Assembly: GCA_947579605.1 (NCBI GenBank)
Contig: OX388315.1
Location: 868,001 to 932,000 of the forward strand
Direction of reading: 5' to 3'
DNA length: 64,000 nt
DNA from: Athripsodes cinereus
Taxonomy: Eukaryota > Arthropoda > Insecta > Trichoptera > Leptoceridae
In this document: piece by piece, positions 45,060-55,814 of the stretch
Position numbering within the stretch: the first letter of the stretch is position 1
Layout: the number at the start of each line of letters is the position of its first letter
Notes under the pieces: generated by a model
Told to the model about the DNA's origin: nothing
What the model saw: the letters and a program-made list of their open reading frames with translations, nothing else
Database searches by the model: none
Translations under genes and position numbers: made by a program

Positions 45060-46370
45060 GTTGTCATCAGATTAAAAATTTAATGTTCATAAAAATAAAT
45101 ATTTTTTCATTTATTCCCTTTAAAGGCAATAAGTCGATTTACCTTAATTTACGGTTACGATGATCTGAGAGCTTTTATCTATATTTTTTTGTTTGTTTTT
45201 GTACTTCAGTTATTTATTGATCCCGGTATTAAGTCGAGCGCAAACCGTAATACGGCAAGCTTCATTTAGTTTTATTTGGCAACAGGAACTTCTCAAATAC
45301 CTACGTATTTAAGGCCTATCGTTCACTCACGGCGGAAGTTATTTGTTAACTATTGAGTATTGAGGTTATCATGTTTCTGTAATTACTCCGCTGCCGCATC
45401 AGTTTGGGATTCATTTAGCAACTAAATCCGTATCTTCCATCAACTTACTGAGAAAACCTACATAATATTATAATGTCTCGCATATTTTTGTTATTATTTT
45501 GGATTCAAATCGATTGTATAAAGATGTTTGCTTGCCTCAACAAGGTTAATTCTTTCTCAAAATTATGAATTCTCTTTAATATGGAAATTTCAATTCAAAT
45601 AATACTTCGCAATCAAAAACTTTAATCATTTCTATAATTTCTACAAGTTCATAAAATAAACTGTTTTTGTACATAAATTGATCATTATTTTGTAAGAACA
45701 TTAAAAATAATACTTAAAATTTTTATGTTTTTCATATTTTTTTTTGATTTTCAAAATCTTACTTATTGGAAAATTTGACATTAAAACACATGTTTCCTTC
45801 TACTTTATTGGTAAAAACGCCTTTTGTCTTTCAAGGACATTGGCAATCAATCAATCGAAACACGTATCTCTCAATATAAACTAATAAAGTGCAACAAAAC
45901 TTTTTTTTTAAATTTCATAATGGAATTCTACTATCTAAACACTGATACAGTGAATGAAAAATTTGGGTATGTCTTGCATTAATCGTTCTCATTCGCAGGA
46001 TTTCGCCTCTTTCCGCATTTATAAGATAGAGAATCGGCCTAACAAAGTTACAGCTTCTCATCTTATTCCTACAATAACCCGGTAGCGTAGCTATGATAAA
46101 ATATAACAACGATAATAATGGAGCTACAGATAATGTGGCTAACATCCGATACGAAATAATACGATGGCCAGAATTGTAGAAAAGCAAAGTCATCATTGTA
46201 ATAATATACAGACTCATATTATAACACTATATTATAACTACAGTATATTATTATAATACTAGACTTTAATCCCGCAGTCTAGTCTCAAATAAAGTCTTTG
46301 GATTTAAATCATTCTAGAGATGAATAAGTATTCACATCGATTTAAGTAATTCCGAAAAACGAGCAGAAAC
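45060..46370. other. Unassigned AT-rich stretch
   Basis: No gene recognised. The frame at 45915-46217 (-) has no recognisable family. Confidence 0.35.
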
Positions 46371-46371
46371 G

Positions 46372-46448
46372 TTTTGTTCACACCAGGTATCGAACCTACG
46401 ACCCCTCGCTTAAAGGGCGAGCGTGTAAACCACTATTCCACCATATTA
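46372..46448 (-). repeat. tRNA-like SINE head
   Basis: The minus strand carries GGTGGAATAGTGGTTTACAC (A box), CTCGCCCTTTAAGCGAGGGG and GTAGGTTCGATACC (B box). The termini do not pair, so it is not a functional tRNA gene. Confidence 0.55.
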
Positions 46449-46485
46449 ATTGAATAAGATATCGACTAGATAAGTTTGTGTAAAT

Positions 46486-46620
46486 GAAGCACATACATAT
46501 GTGAACTTTATTCAGGAATGCGTGATACAGAGTCTTGATACTTATCAATCGACATGATAAGGGTTGATCAATAAGAGTTCCTACTCTTTAAGCTCAGGGC
46601 AATATTAATAATCCCTCTGT
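46486..46620 (+). repeat. Fragment related to the 14.5-kb MITE interior
   Basis: GCACATACATATGTGAACTT, AGGAATGC, ACAGAGTCTTGA and CTTATCAATCGAC match 14634-14700. Confidence 0.6.
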
Positions 46621-46629
46621 ATCATTCTT

Positions 46630-47300
46630 ATGACATGATTCCACAATATGGTAAGCATCACCTGTCGTGGTTTTTATTGAAACAACCATATATTTTTATA
46701 TAGGTATAAACCTATGTTTTCTAACCATTCCATATTGTCAATCATTACAGGAGGTATTTAACTCTTCAAAACCAGTTGGAGTGTTTCGGACAAACTGGGT
46801 ACAAAACTTAAGTGAAAATAAAAACAACAATATTGATGATATGATGATATAAGGAAAAAAGTGGGTACGGAAATATTAAAGAAAGAATGTAGGAGGAATT
46901 TAGATAATTGTGGATGAATCATTTTTAAAAATTCTTACTTATAAATGCATACCTATACATAAACGAACGAACATATTATTATATATATCGATATGGTATC
47001 TACTATATTTATTTTAGAGATGAAATCAATACATACTTACTCAGTATCTTAGTACATAAAATAAGTATGAACGGTCTTCAAGTTGTTATTGGAAATACAC
47101 CTGGGTGAATTTAACGGATTTGTTCGGTTGTTATTTACAAAGTTTGAAAACTAATGAACCAAAGATGTTTTGGTGTAAAAATGTGCTATAAAAATATATT
47201 TAAGATTTGCGAGTTATTTATAAACTTGCTTCAGCGAGTATTTTCTGAATGTTATTTTTCAACTGAATATTGGGTATAAAACATATGGTTTTTTTATTAT
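46630..47300. other. Unassigned stretch
   Basis: No gene or repeat boundary recognised. Confidence 0.35.
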
Positions 47301-47820
47301 TATGTATCCCGACGAGTTATTTGAGGCATAGCGTCATTCCTCATCGTGACGCCATGGCGACGTCGCCGGCTACGTAACCAATTAATTCTACGATTGGTTA
47401 CGTGGCCAATCCTTAGCCACGTGAGTTAGTACCAATTGTAATAGGTTTTAATGTCCCGTCACACACACAGATGTTTTTAAATTAATTAGAACAATTGACA
47501 TGTCTTAACGTTATTTAATTAGTCAGAAAAAGGTACAATTTAAGTGTTGTCCGTTAAAGTATTGTCAAATTTACATTATTATTGGACTACATTTTAATAT
47601 AAATATGTATATGAGATAAAGGGCGACTGTCCTTCATCTCCGAGTATCTGAATAGATCTGCTTGCTGTTACCTGGTCCTTAGCATAATATAATGTTAATA
47701 ATAGAGTGATGGACCCAGCTGAATAATAATAAATCGAAGGTAGAAATCAATAAAATGCAATAATTTATTGATTAGTATATGCCTCTTTGAAAATAACATA
47801 AATACATTAAAATATATTGT

Positions 47821-47832
47821 GTATTCTGCATT
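47821..47832. repeat. Target-site duplication, left
   Basis: GTATTCTGCATT, identical to 53312-53323. Confidence 0.85.
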
Positions 47833-48113
47833 CTATTCTATTCTATTCTTCTCAAGGCCATCCACTCGTTTGCGAGTGATTTAGGCCAACATGGAACAAC
47901 GAGTTTTTAACAATGATATATGTATTAAAAAAATTAATAAACAATAATGAGGTGATTCATAGCAAAATGAACCTTAATATAAAGACGGGGTAGTAAATAA
48001 TAATGACAATACTTCATTCGATGCATCGCACAGCTGTTGTTTACAAAAATACACAGCTACCTATTATAACTAATTATACCTATTCCAATTCAATAACAAG
48101 GTGACTCGAAAAG

Positions 48114-51100
48114 TTAAATATTTTTATTATTTACTTTGAGGAATTTCGTCATACATTTATATACCTCTATTGAGTTCAATGATAGTAAAAATTGGACATT
48201 GAGGGGGTATGTAATGCATTCCTCCACGAGATTATCCAGGAATTCTGATCTGTCATATTTGGGGCACTCGAAAAATACATGGTCCAGAGATTCCTCATTG
48301 GTACCACATTCGCACTCAGGGGAGGGGAAAACTCCAATCCTTGCTAAGTGGGTGGCAACCAAACAATGTCCGATTCGCATTCTGGAAATGAGGGAAATGT
48401 CCAATTTTGATTGTCGTTCAATTTCAAACCACGGACGACATGGAATCTTTTTTTGTATGTTTTTATAGAACATTCCGGTTGCTGATATTTGCCAATAACT
48501 GTGCCACTCCGACCTTATGAGATTCATGATGGTGGGTAAGAAATCGTCCGTGGGTTGGGAAAATGCGTTAGGCAAGCACCCGCCTGTGCAGGCCAATTTT
48601 GCCAGGCGGTCAACGGCTTCGTTTCCGGATATTCCAATATGAGACCGGATCCAACAGAATACAATATCATATCCCATGCATGAGGCATAGAATGCAAGAT
48701 GTCGGATTTCAAATACTATACTGTTGCTACACTTTTTCGCATTAGATTTAAGGTTTTGAAGAAGTGAAAGTGAGTCAGTGTATATTACTGAAAATCTTAT
48801 TTTTAGATGGATGATTTTTAGCAGTGCCTCTTTCATTGCTATGCATTCTGCGGTAAATACTAAAGAGAGGATGGGAATTTTGAAAATCCCTTCCAAATGA
48901 AGTGATGGAATATAAAAAGCAGAGCCACAACCTTGGGAACACTTGGATCCGTCAGTGAATATAGCCACGTGATTTGGCCATCTCTCCTCAGTAGTCGACA
49001 TGAATATTTGGTTATTGCTATTATGGTTTTGAGATGAATATGATTTGAAAATGCCTATTGACTCCTCAATCTGAAGAGGAAAAGATAGAGCTTTGAAAGG
49101 GGTCGTGAATAGAGGTAATTTTTCTCTGGGGTATATTGGAATATCTGACATAAGTGAATGAAAACAAGAGGCAAGCAACGGTGGAACCTTTCTGTAAGTA
49201 GTTTCCTCACCGCAGACCTTATTGGCCAAAGCACTTAAACTCAGAATAAGTGGGTTATCCACGTATTCGATTCTCTTCATAATGAACTTACATGCCAGGA
49301 ATTTTCGTCGTAGGAATAATGGCATCTCGCCCACTTCTACCTGCAGAGAGACTATTGGAGACGATCTCATTGCCCCCAATATAAGGCGCAAACACTGTGA
49401 CTGAATCTTATCTAATTTGTAAGCTTGATATTTTGGTAAAGGATCCAAAAGATAGCTGCCATAGTCCAAATGACTTCGAATCAGAGAGGAGTATAACATC
49501 TTCAGCGTGGAGGGGTGTGCGCCCCACCAAACCCGCGAAACCGCACGAAGAATATTCAAGTTTTTTTCACATTTGCTCACAATAAGATCTATGTGGATGT
49601 TCCATGACAACTTTCTTTGTAAATTCATCCCCAAGAATTTGACAGAATCCACACTAGGAATCTGAGTTCCCTCAAACAAAACATCAACGTTGGGAGGATT
49701 CCGTTTTTTGGAGAAAACAACTACCTTACTTTTATCCGGAGCGAGATCAAGACTATTGTCAGAAAGCCATGTGCTCAAGCCCTTCATTACCTGACTCAAC
49801 TGATCAGCTCCGACTTTAATGTCTTTATGATGCACATATATAACTAAATCGTCGGCATATTGCAATAATTTACAATCGTTTGGGAGGAGGCCATGAATGT
49901 CATATGAATATATGTTAAATAATAAAGGGCTCAGCACTGAACCCTGGGGCAAGCCTTTGAAAACCGTTCTACGTACCTGACCGTCTGGAGTGTCGATCAC
50001 AATCTCTCTTTGGGTTAACATGTCGAATATCAAGCTAGTAAGAGAATTTGGGACTACTATATTACTTAATTTTCGTTTTAAAGTATTAATATCGACATTG
50101 TCATAGGCGCTGGATATATCTGCAAAGCACGCAACTGTGCTCTTCTGTTCCAATTGAGCAAGCTGAATATCAGTCACCAGGATACTTACGTTGTCGAGAC
50201 AAGATTTTTCTTTCCTAAATCCGAGTTGATGAGGGGGGAGGAGACACCTATTTTCCACAAACCACTCCAGACGCACCTTCACCATGAGCTCAAGGATTTT
50301 GAGTAAACAACATGACAATGCTATGGGTCTATATGAAGATGCTAGAGAAGGGTTCTTGCCATTTTTCAAAATAGGGACGACCAATTGTTTTTTCCATGCC
50401 AGAGGAATTATGGATAAGTTAAGAGCCAAATTGTAGATGGATAAAATTGTGGATAAAACTGGGGCAGGACAGTGTTTTATCATGGAGTAGTTAATAAAAT
50501 CCACTCCAGGGGCAGAGTCAGAGATGCAACTTTTTACCGCTGATAGAAGTTCATTGAATGTAAATTTTTCTGCCAACCAACTTGCCGTTGGATCCTCTGT
50601 ATTTAATGAAAGAGGCTCTATTTGGTTAGCAACAAAAGGTGGGGCAAGTCGATCCAGGAAATCTTCTATGCATTCTCCTATTTGGGAAGATTTATTTGGT
50701 TGAGAGAATGAGCCCCTAAATCGGCGAATCATGCTCCAAACCTCCGAGGTAGCAGTTTCTGGTGACAATGAGGAACAAAAATTTCGCCATCCCTGTCTCT
50801 TCTTACGTTGCAAGATTCGCTTTGCCAAAGCTTGCAATCTCTTAACCTCCAAGTAATTTCCAAGCGACATATCCCTTCTATACTTTCGCATTGCGTTTTT
50901 TCGATCTTGCACTGCGGCACTACACTCTGGGTCCCACCATGGGGGAGACTCTTTTAGATTGCGAGATAATGATGCACGCGGGATTGACGAATTAGCCGCA
51001 GATATTATATGTTCGGTTAAGGTTGATGTCATAGTATCAATATCCGAAGGAACTTGTTCACGCAGAAAAGATGTCTCAAGAGAAGTTCTAAAGCTCTCCC

Positions 51101-51833
51101 AATCAGCCCGCCCAGTGTTAAAACAATTTCGACGATTTTTTTTGATATTAATATTAAACTTAACGTTTACTGCTACTTTAATTGGGAAATGATCACTGGA
51201 GTAAGGATCTTCCAGAACATGCCATACTATAGATGGCGCTAGGTCAGCAGTGCAAATGGTGAGATCCACGGCACTAGAATTTTGTGTGGGAGGAGAAAAG
51301 CGAGTAGGGGATCCGTCGTTGAGGATACAAAGCGTATTACTATCTATAAAATCAAGAATAGCTTTCCCACACGAATCTGTGGAGTGGCAACCCCATGAAG
51401 TGGAATGTGCATTAAAGTCTCCCAAGAGTATAAAAGATTTTGAGATTTTGTGTAGCAAATTATTGAAATATGTAAGGTCAAATGGAGTCTTAGGGGGTAG
51501 ATAAACAGAGACAAAAGATGTTCCAGAAATGTCCACAGCAACAATTTGGAAATCTGCACGTTTGGGCAATGGGATTCGGATATAGGGGATATCAGACTTT
51601 ATAAACAAAGCTGCACCCCCTTTTCCGTCTAAACGATCATCACGAACAGACATGTATCCGGGCAGATTAAAAAGGGATTCTGGATGTAACCATGTTTCAG
51701 AAATGGCTGCGACGGAAATGTTAAATTTTTTTATGAGTGATATTGCTTCGCTTCTGTTTGAAACGATACTTCGGCTGTTCCATTGGATAATATTGAGCTT
51801 TGAAAAACTAGCTTTTGTCTTGTTGGTCACCAT
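48114..51833 (-). CDS. ORF2: endonuclease, reverse transcriptase and RNase H
   Basis: 1239 residues. The N-terminal APE-type endonuclease nicks the target DNA: N19 in QWNSRSI, E46 in SETWL, D139/N141 in GDFNAH and D214/H215 in SSDHF are all present. The central reverse transcriptase copies the RNA at the nick. It has the FADISSAYDNV and GLPQGSVLSPLLFNIY blocks and the catalytic YADD at 659-662. The RNase H domain has its four acidic residues D961 (TDGS), E996 (AEC), D1020 (YTDS) and D1075 (NEAVDRLA). A C-terminal C-x-C…H…C cluster (ECECGTNEESLDHVFFECP) ends the protein. The start ATG lies 26 nt inside the ORF1 end in another frame, so translation probably depends on ORF1 termination and reinitiation. 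No disruption is seen. Confidence 0.93.
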   Translation of the reverse strand: MVTNKTKASFSKLNIIQWNSRSIVSNRSEAISLIKKFNISVAAISETWLHPESLFNLPGYMSVRDDRLDGKGGAALFIKSDIPYIRIPLPKRADFQIVAVDISGTSFVSVYLPPKTPFDLTYFNNLLHKISKSFILLGDFNAHSTSWGCHSTDSCGKAILDFIDSNTLCILNDGSPTRFSPPTQNSSAVDLTICTADLAPSIVWHVLEDPYSSDHFPIKVAVNVKFNINIKKNRRNCFNTGRADWESFRTSLETSFLREQVPSDIDTMTSTLTEHIISAANSSIPRASLSRNLKESPPWWDPECSAAVQDRKNAMRKYRRDMSLGNYLEVKRLQALAKRILQRKKRQGWRNFCSSLSPETATSEVWSMIRRFRGSFSQPNKSSQIGECIEDFLDRLAPPFVANQIEPLSLNTEDPTASWLAEKFTFNELLSAVKSCISDSAPGVDFINYSMIKHCPAPVLSTILSIYNLALNLSIIPLAWKKQLVVPILKNGKNPSLASSYRPIALSCCLLKILELMVKVRLEWFVENRCLLPPHQLGFRKEKSCLDNVSILVTDIQLAQLEQKSTVACFADISSAYDNVDINTLKRKLSNIVVPNSLTSLIFDMLTQREIVIDTPDGQVRRTVFKGLPQGSVLSPLLFNIYSYDIHGLLPNDCKLLQYADDLVIYVHHKDIKVGADQLSQVMKGLSTWLSDNSLDLAPDKSKVVVFSKKRNPPNVDVLFEGTQIPSVDSVKFLGMNLQRKLSWNIHIDLIVSKCEKNLNILRAVSRVWWGAHPSTLKMLYSSLIRSHLDYGSYLLDPLPKYQAYKLDKIQSQCLRLILGAMRSSPIVSLQVEVGEMPLFLRRKFLACKFIMKRIEYVDNPLILSLSALANKVCGEETTYRKVPPLLASCFHSLMSDIPIYPREKLPLFTTPFKALSFPLQIEESIGIFKSYSSQNHNSNNQIFMSTTEERWPNHVAIFTDGSKCSQGCGSAFYIPSLHLEGIFKIPILSLVFTAECIAMKEALLKIIHLKIRFSVIYTDSLSLLQNLKSNAKKCSNSIVFEIRHLAFYASCMGYDIVFCWIRSHIGISGNEAVDRLAKLACTGGCLPNAFSQPTDDFLPTIMNLIRSEWHSYWQISATGMFYKNIQKKIPCRPWFEIERQSKLDISLISRMRIGHCLVATHLARIGVFPSPECECGTNEESLDHVFFECPKYDRSEFLDNLVEECITYPLNVQFLLSLNSIEVYKCMTKFLKVNNKNI

Positions 51834-53085
51834 TATGATTTTTATGAAAAGAAGTGAGTATTGAAGGAAGTGAGGCAGCGATGGACGGTAAAGAATTGGG
51901 TTGTGACATTAGTTGAAAGAATAATTGCATAAAACAATTCAAAATAGTTTGGAGGTCAGAAGTTGAGGGTTTTGGATTGTCTGGGGTGGAATTGCCACTT
52001 AAGGCACATCCGTCTACAGGATTCGAAACTTGGCCATTTTTGTAGAATAGGAGGTTTTCGTGTTCAGTGTTAATTGGTTTGTTGTGAATGGGTTGGTGGT
52101 GATTTTTCGTTGTTTTTGAAATTTTAGTGACAGTAGATGATTGAGTAGGGGAAGATTGAGGAGCAGATGCAACTTTTTCTGCAAAACTGGATATTGCAGG
52201 AAGATGACGAGTAGATGCTTCTTTGTAGGAAATATTGTCCATAGCCATTGAGTGCTTAATATTTTTTTGGCGGGTGAGTTCTGGGCAGGATAGACTAGAT
52301 GCATTATGTGAGCCATTGCAATTGACACATTTAGCCAACGTAGAAGTGCATTCCTCTCCGAAATGGGCTTCTCCACATTTGAAACAACGAGGATTTGATC
52401 TACATTGTGTCTTTTGGTGACCAAATCGGCAGCACCCAAAACACAAGACGGTTGGAAATACATATTGCTCTGTTTTCATTGAGACATGATACAGGTATAC
52501 GTGTGGGGGTAACTTCTGACCCTCAAAGGTCAGTACGACCGATCTTGAAGGACGCCATTCTACTGTCCCTGAAGAAGAATCCTTGAAATTAAGGCGACGC
52601 GCCTTTATTACTTTGCCATAGCCGAAAGGCACCTCCGTAGCTTCCACTATCTCTTCAATTGAGATGTCGGTAGAAACACCTCTTACTATACCCATTTTGT
52701 GGAGCTTAAAAGATGGAATATAACATTTCAGGTTATTTGCTGATACGAAATTAGAAGTTAAGAAGTCGTTTGCTGCAAGAGCCGATTTAAATGTTAGAGA
52801 AATTTTATTTCTCGCCTCTATCTTAACTCCACCTGTCGCTATGTTTTTTATTCCCGAATTGCATAATAATTTCCCGAATGCCATTGGATCCATATGTTTA
52901 CTTGGATCCTGATTTTGTACGAATATTAAATATGGGCCATGGGCCTCCACACTATACAGCTCCAATGGCCTCTCCGTAACACCACTTGGAGAAAAAGGCA
53001 TCTTCGAAGGGTGAGCGCTCGTAAGCTCGCTAGGCGATCTTGATCTTTTTCTTAAATCAGGAGGCTCCGAAGGAGCCTCCATCAT
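51808..53085 (-). CDS. ORF1: Gag-like RNA-binding protein with zinc knuckles
   Basis: 425 residues. It binds the element RNA and forms the ribonucleoprotein. Three CCHC knuckles start at C215: CFGCCRFGHQKTQC (CX2CX4HX4C), CFKCGEAHFGEEC (CX2CX3HX4C) and CVNCNGSHNASSLSC (CX2CX3HX6C). Upstream, residues ~45-200 (GPYLIFVQNQ…MDPMAFGKLL) form the conserved folded region found before the knuckles in I- and Jockey-type ORF1. The N-terminus (SEPPDLRKRSRSPSE) and the region after ~290 are Ser/Pro/Asn-rich and probably disordered. The first ATG at 53085 is followed closely by a second methionine. The stop overlaps ORF2. Confidence 0.9.
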   Translation of the reverse strand: MMEAPSEPPDLRKRSRSPSELTSAHPSKMPFSPSGVTERPLELYSVEAHGPYLIFVQNQDPSKHMDPMAFGKLLCNSGIKNIATGGVKIEARNKISLTFKSALAANDFLTSNFVSANNLKCYIPSFKLHKMGIVRGVSTDISIEEIVEATEVPFGYGKVIKARRLNFKDSSSGTVEWRPSRSVVLTFEGQKLPPHVYLYHVSMKTEQYVFPTVLCFGCCRFGHQKTQCRSNPRCFKCGEAHFGEECTSTLAKCVNCNGSHNASSLSCPELTRQKNIKHSMAMDNISYKEASTRHLPAISSFAEKVASAPQSSPTQSSTVTKISKTTKNHHQPIHNKPINTEHENLLFYKNGQVSNPVDGCALSGNSTPDNPKPSTSDLQTILNCFMQLFFQLMSQPNSLPSIAASLPSILTSFHKNHNGDQQDKS

Positions 53086-53311
53086 GATATGTAAAGACGC
53101 TAATACGTGTAGATCTAATACAGTATTTTAAAAAGAAAAATAAATGGTAAGAAAAATAATAAAAGAAAAAAAAAACTTATCGACCGCCCCTCTCCGCTCC
53201 CCAGAAGCAGCAACAAAAACAAAAAATAATTCTGAACAAAAATAACAGCACTGTAAGCACGCTATAACAAAAAACACGACTGCCCGCAACAAGAAGCCAG
53301 CAACGAACTGC
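53086..53311 (-). promoter_or_regulatory. 5' UTR of the I-like element, presumed internal promoter
   Basis: 226 bp between the target duplication and ORF1. The transcript-sense start is GCAGTTCGTTGCTGGC. I-type elements carry a pol II promoter at the very 5' end; that it does so here is inferred from position only. Confidence 0.5.
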
Positions 53312-53323
53312 GTATTCTGCATT
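53312..53323. repeat. Target-site duplication, right
   Basis: GTATTCTGCATT, identical to 47821-47832; the next bases differ on both sides, fixing the length at 12. Confidence 0.85.
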
Positions 53324-53669
53324 ATCTCAGAGAGATAGTATCGGCAGGTGAGAATAATATACTAAATTCAATGCCTTTGGTTACAATCCCAGGGAATTAT
53401 TATGATCCTTGATCCATTAAGATAACAATTTTTAGAGTGTGATGTGGGTATATTGCGACATCACAACAGACTGTCCTGTGGAATGAAATAAATTAAATTA
53501 TAATCACCTATTCATTGGTTGATTTAAAAGTAGTTGGGATCCAGCCTACAACACAATACATTTTATTTATTTATTTTGATTTGAATTATTCGGCAAAGTA
53601 GCCGGTGACGTCGCTATGGCGTCTCGGCGAGGGATAGCAAAATAGTCGATAGAATCACGAGTTTAATTT

Positions 53670-54420
53670 ATCAAAACATTTTTTTTTCTAAGGAATTTTT
53701 CTGTAGGTACTCTGTTGTATCATTTTTTTTAATATATTTTTTAAAAAAGTGAACTTATAATTCTTTATATTTTCCTTTGATGTACATATAATCGTCCATA
53801 GATTGCGATAGGCAGAAATCATCCAAATATGAGTGCATCGCCAATATTGAAAGAAAAAGTGGGAGACCAAGTATTTTCATAGCTTTTGATGGTAAAATCT
53901 ATTTTGTTAGTGAAAGCTCAAGTCAAAATATATAATAAAGCACTTTCATTTTACCTCTTCTGTCAGCCCAATTGAGAACGTGATATTTAGATCATTTGAG
54001 AAAAATGATAAGTAAATTTTCAGTAACTTTGTAAAGGATATTTAAAAAAATGTGTGTTCTAACAAAATAAGAAAATTTTCTATAAAACATAAATTCTAAA
54101 AGATAAGTCTAATGCTGAATAAGGGTTAGTTTATTTAAGGAAACTGTTTTTTTGAAAGATACCCTTGTATGTAAATTGCTTAGAAATGTTTATTTTATCA
54201 AACAATTTTTTAAGAAAGATTGCCAATGGTGCTTAAAAAAAACATTTTTATTCCTAAATAACTAACCATGTCTAGTACAAGAATAAAGTTAAGGATTTTA
54301 TTCAACAGAAACCTCGTCAGCACAACCAAATGATTGTGCAAACCCCCTTTATAAGGAAACACAAAAAGTATTCCGATGGTTACGAATCGGCTTCGGGTGG
54401 TTTAAGTGTAGTAGTACATT
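53670..54420. other. Unassigned AT-rich stretch
   Basis: No gene or repeat boundary recognised. Confidence 0.35.
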
Positions 54421-54424
54421 TACC

Positions 54425-54500
54425 AATCCCACTAATTCCTGTTTCTAACCACTATGTTCAACATCTGTTGAGCACACATTTTAACTAGCAGCAACCATAT
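54425..54500. repeat. Dispersed repeat fragment
   Basis: AATCCCACTAATTCCTGTTT and AACCACTATGTTCAACATCT are the complement of the repeat near 22330-22365. Confidence 0.45.
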
Positions 54501-54559
54501 TTATAATTGTATCCAATATTCTACATTGAATCCGATTTTCGGAATTTATTTACCTACGG

Positions 54560-54630
54560 AAGCGGGACAGCCTGTAATAAACATGCAAGCTGTTCTTTAC
54601 TTACCATCACGGCTTATTCAAAAAGTGGGT
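54560..54630 (+). repeat. Fragments of the ~240-bp repeat, rearranged
   Basis: GACAGCCTGTAATAAACATG and CAAGCTGTTCTTTAC match the 5' third. The following CCATCACGGC…AAAGTGGG belongs to the very start of the repeat, so the order is shuffled. Confidence 0.4.
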
Positions 54631-54834
54631 ACTTAAACAACAGATAAACTGCATGTGCATGTACACGAAAGTTGTCGTTCCCTAGGCATTTTTTGTCGAT
54701 TTGTTGAAAAAGAGTCCTTCAGGCTGCCCATCATGGCACCTCTTGTGTGGACAAATTTGTTAGTGTAGAAATTTAATCAGATAAATGGAAGTACCCAGAC
54801 ATCTGAGCTATCCGGGTGGATGGTGCGTCTCCTT

Positions 54835-54920
54835 CAATGTTGAAAGAAATCGCGCTTTTGCCATAAACTCGCCCTCTATATATTGATTGCACTCAATTTG
54901 AATGCATTTCTCTATACAAT
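54835..54920 (+). repeat. LINE 3'-UTR fragment (GGTTAGTTGG family)
   Basis: GAAAGAAATCGCGCTTTTGC, CATAAACTCGCCCTCTATAT and ATTGATTGCA match 7285-7335. Confidence 0.6.
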
Positions 54921-55479
54921 TATATGCATTGTGACCAATGATGTTCTATTTGTTTTTTTACGCTTTTTACGGGATACTTGAAAACTTACGGATGAGAAGG
55001 AGATATTCCTTGCCGAGTAAACCATAGTTATAATTATATTTGTGAAAGGATAAAGCCGCAAGCTAAAATACATAATAAAAAACCTTTTCTTCTCATACAC
55101 AAGAAGAATTAAAATATAAATAAAATAACATCTTCTTTTTCTCATCAAAAACAAAACGATCAAAGCTTCTTTTACAAACCGACAAAAAATATTTCAGTTT
55201 CTTTCAGCGAAATAATAAAAGCCATTGGCGCACCCACGATATTTTCTAGGGTGAGGCTGTATTTTTTCTCAGCTTCCAATTTTAAGAAATATGCGTAGGA
55301 ATTAAATAAAATACCTTTAAAAATCTTTTTGCAGCTCTTAGCTTTATTTTATGAAATAGGTTTAAAAATGTGCTTAAACCTATCTATCTACACTAAAAAG
55401 TCCATATCTCATTTAAGTAGATTAGTCGGTAAACTAACCGCGTGTAATGGATATGGAAGCTGTTCTCTCAAAGTCCAAA

Positions 55480-55810
55480 ATTTTATTTGAGCCCATTTTC
55501 GGTTTATGATGCTCGCTATTGGACAAGTTTGCTTTCCAGAATAAGTTTACTCCCCACTCTACACGCTTTCAAGCGGGCGGTCAAAAACCACTTAATCACT
55601 TTCTTACCTACTTTTTCTTACCTACTTTTTCTCTTGAACCTCTTCTCTTCCTTTTTCAAATGTATTATTTTTTCTAAACGTTTCATGAAATTGGATTAAT
55701 TGGAAGAAATATGCCTCCGCGATGAACTCGCCCTCTATATATTGATTGTATGATTGTATTCATAAAAAATATTTCTTTGTAAAATTGCTTGTGATTAATG
55801 AAAAACAAAG
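55480..55810 (+). pseudogene. LINE C-terminus joined to its 3' UTR
   Basis: YWTSLLSRISLLPTLHAFKR followed by AVKNHLITFL is the LP…R….L..FKR..K.HL terminal block of CR1/Jockey-type proteins. After a stop come TTGGATTAATTGGAAGAAAT, CCGCGATGAACTCGCCCTCT and ATTGATTGTATGATTG, the 3' UTR seen alone elsewhere in the window. This copy links that UTR to its protein. Confidence 0.7.
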
Positions 55811-55814
55811 AAAT

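Larger units (their letters stand above)
47833..53311 (-). mobile_element. Full-length I-like non-LTR retrotransposon
   Basis: 5479 bp between exact 12-bp target duplications. In transcript order (minus strand): 5' UTR 53311-53086, ORF1 53085-51808, ORF2 51833-48114, 3' UTR 48113-47852 and a (AATAG)n-type tail at 47851-47833. Both ORFs are uninterrupted. ORF2 contains endonuclease, RT and RNase H, the domain set of I-clade elements. The first bases after the duplication (GCAGTTCG on the minus strand) resemble the starts of elements with an internal promoter. Intact ORFs and a perfect duplication imply recent insertion. Confidence 0.9.
47303..53668. mobile_element. Diverged inverted-repeat element hosting the retrotransposon
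   Basis: GACGCCATGGCGACGTCGCC followed by GGCTACGT (47348-47375) is mirrored by GTAGCCGGTGACGTCGCTAT and GGCGTCTCGGCGAGGG (53599-53634). The outer parts are diverged, so the ends are approximate. Removing the I-like insertion leaves about 0.9 kb of non-coding element. The left arm also has its own hairpin, GGCTACGTAACCAAT/ATTGGTTACGTGGCC (47368-47407). Confidence 0.6.

Noticed and set aside
46372..46448. tRNA gene (minus strand)
   Set aside because: No acceptor-stem pairing; read as a SINE head or relic.
48136..52586. Many small open frames on both strands inside the I-like element
   Set aside because: Shadows of ORF1 and ORF2 in other frames; none has independent support.
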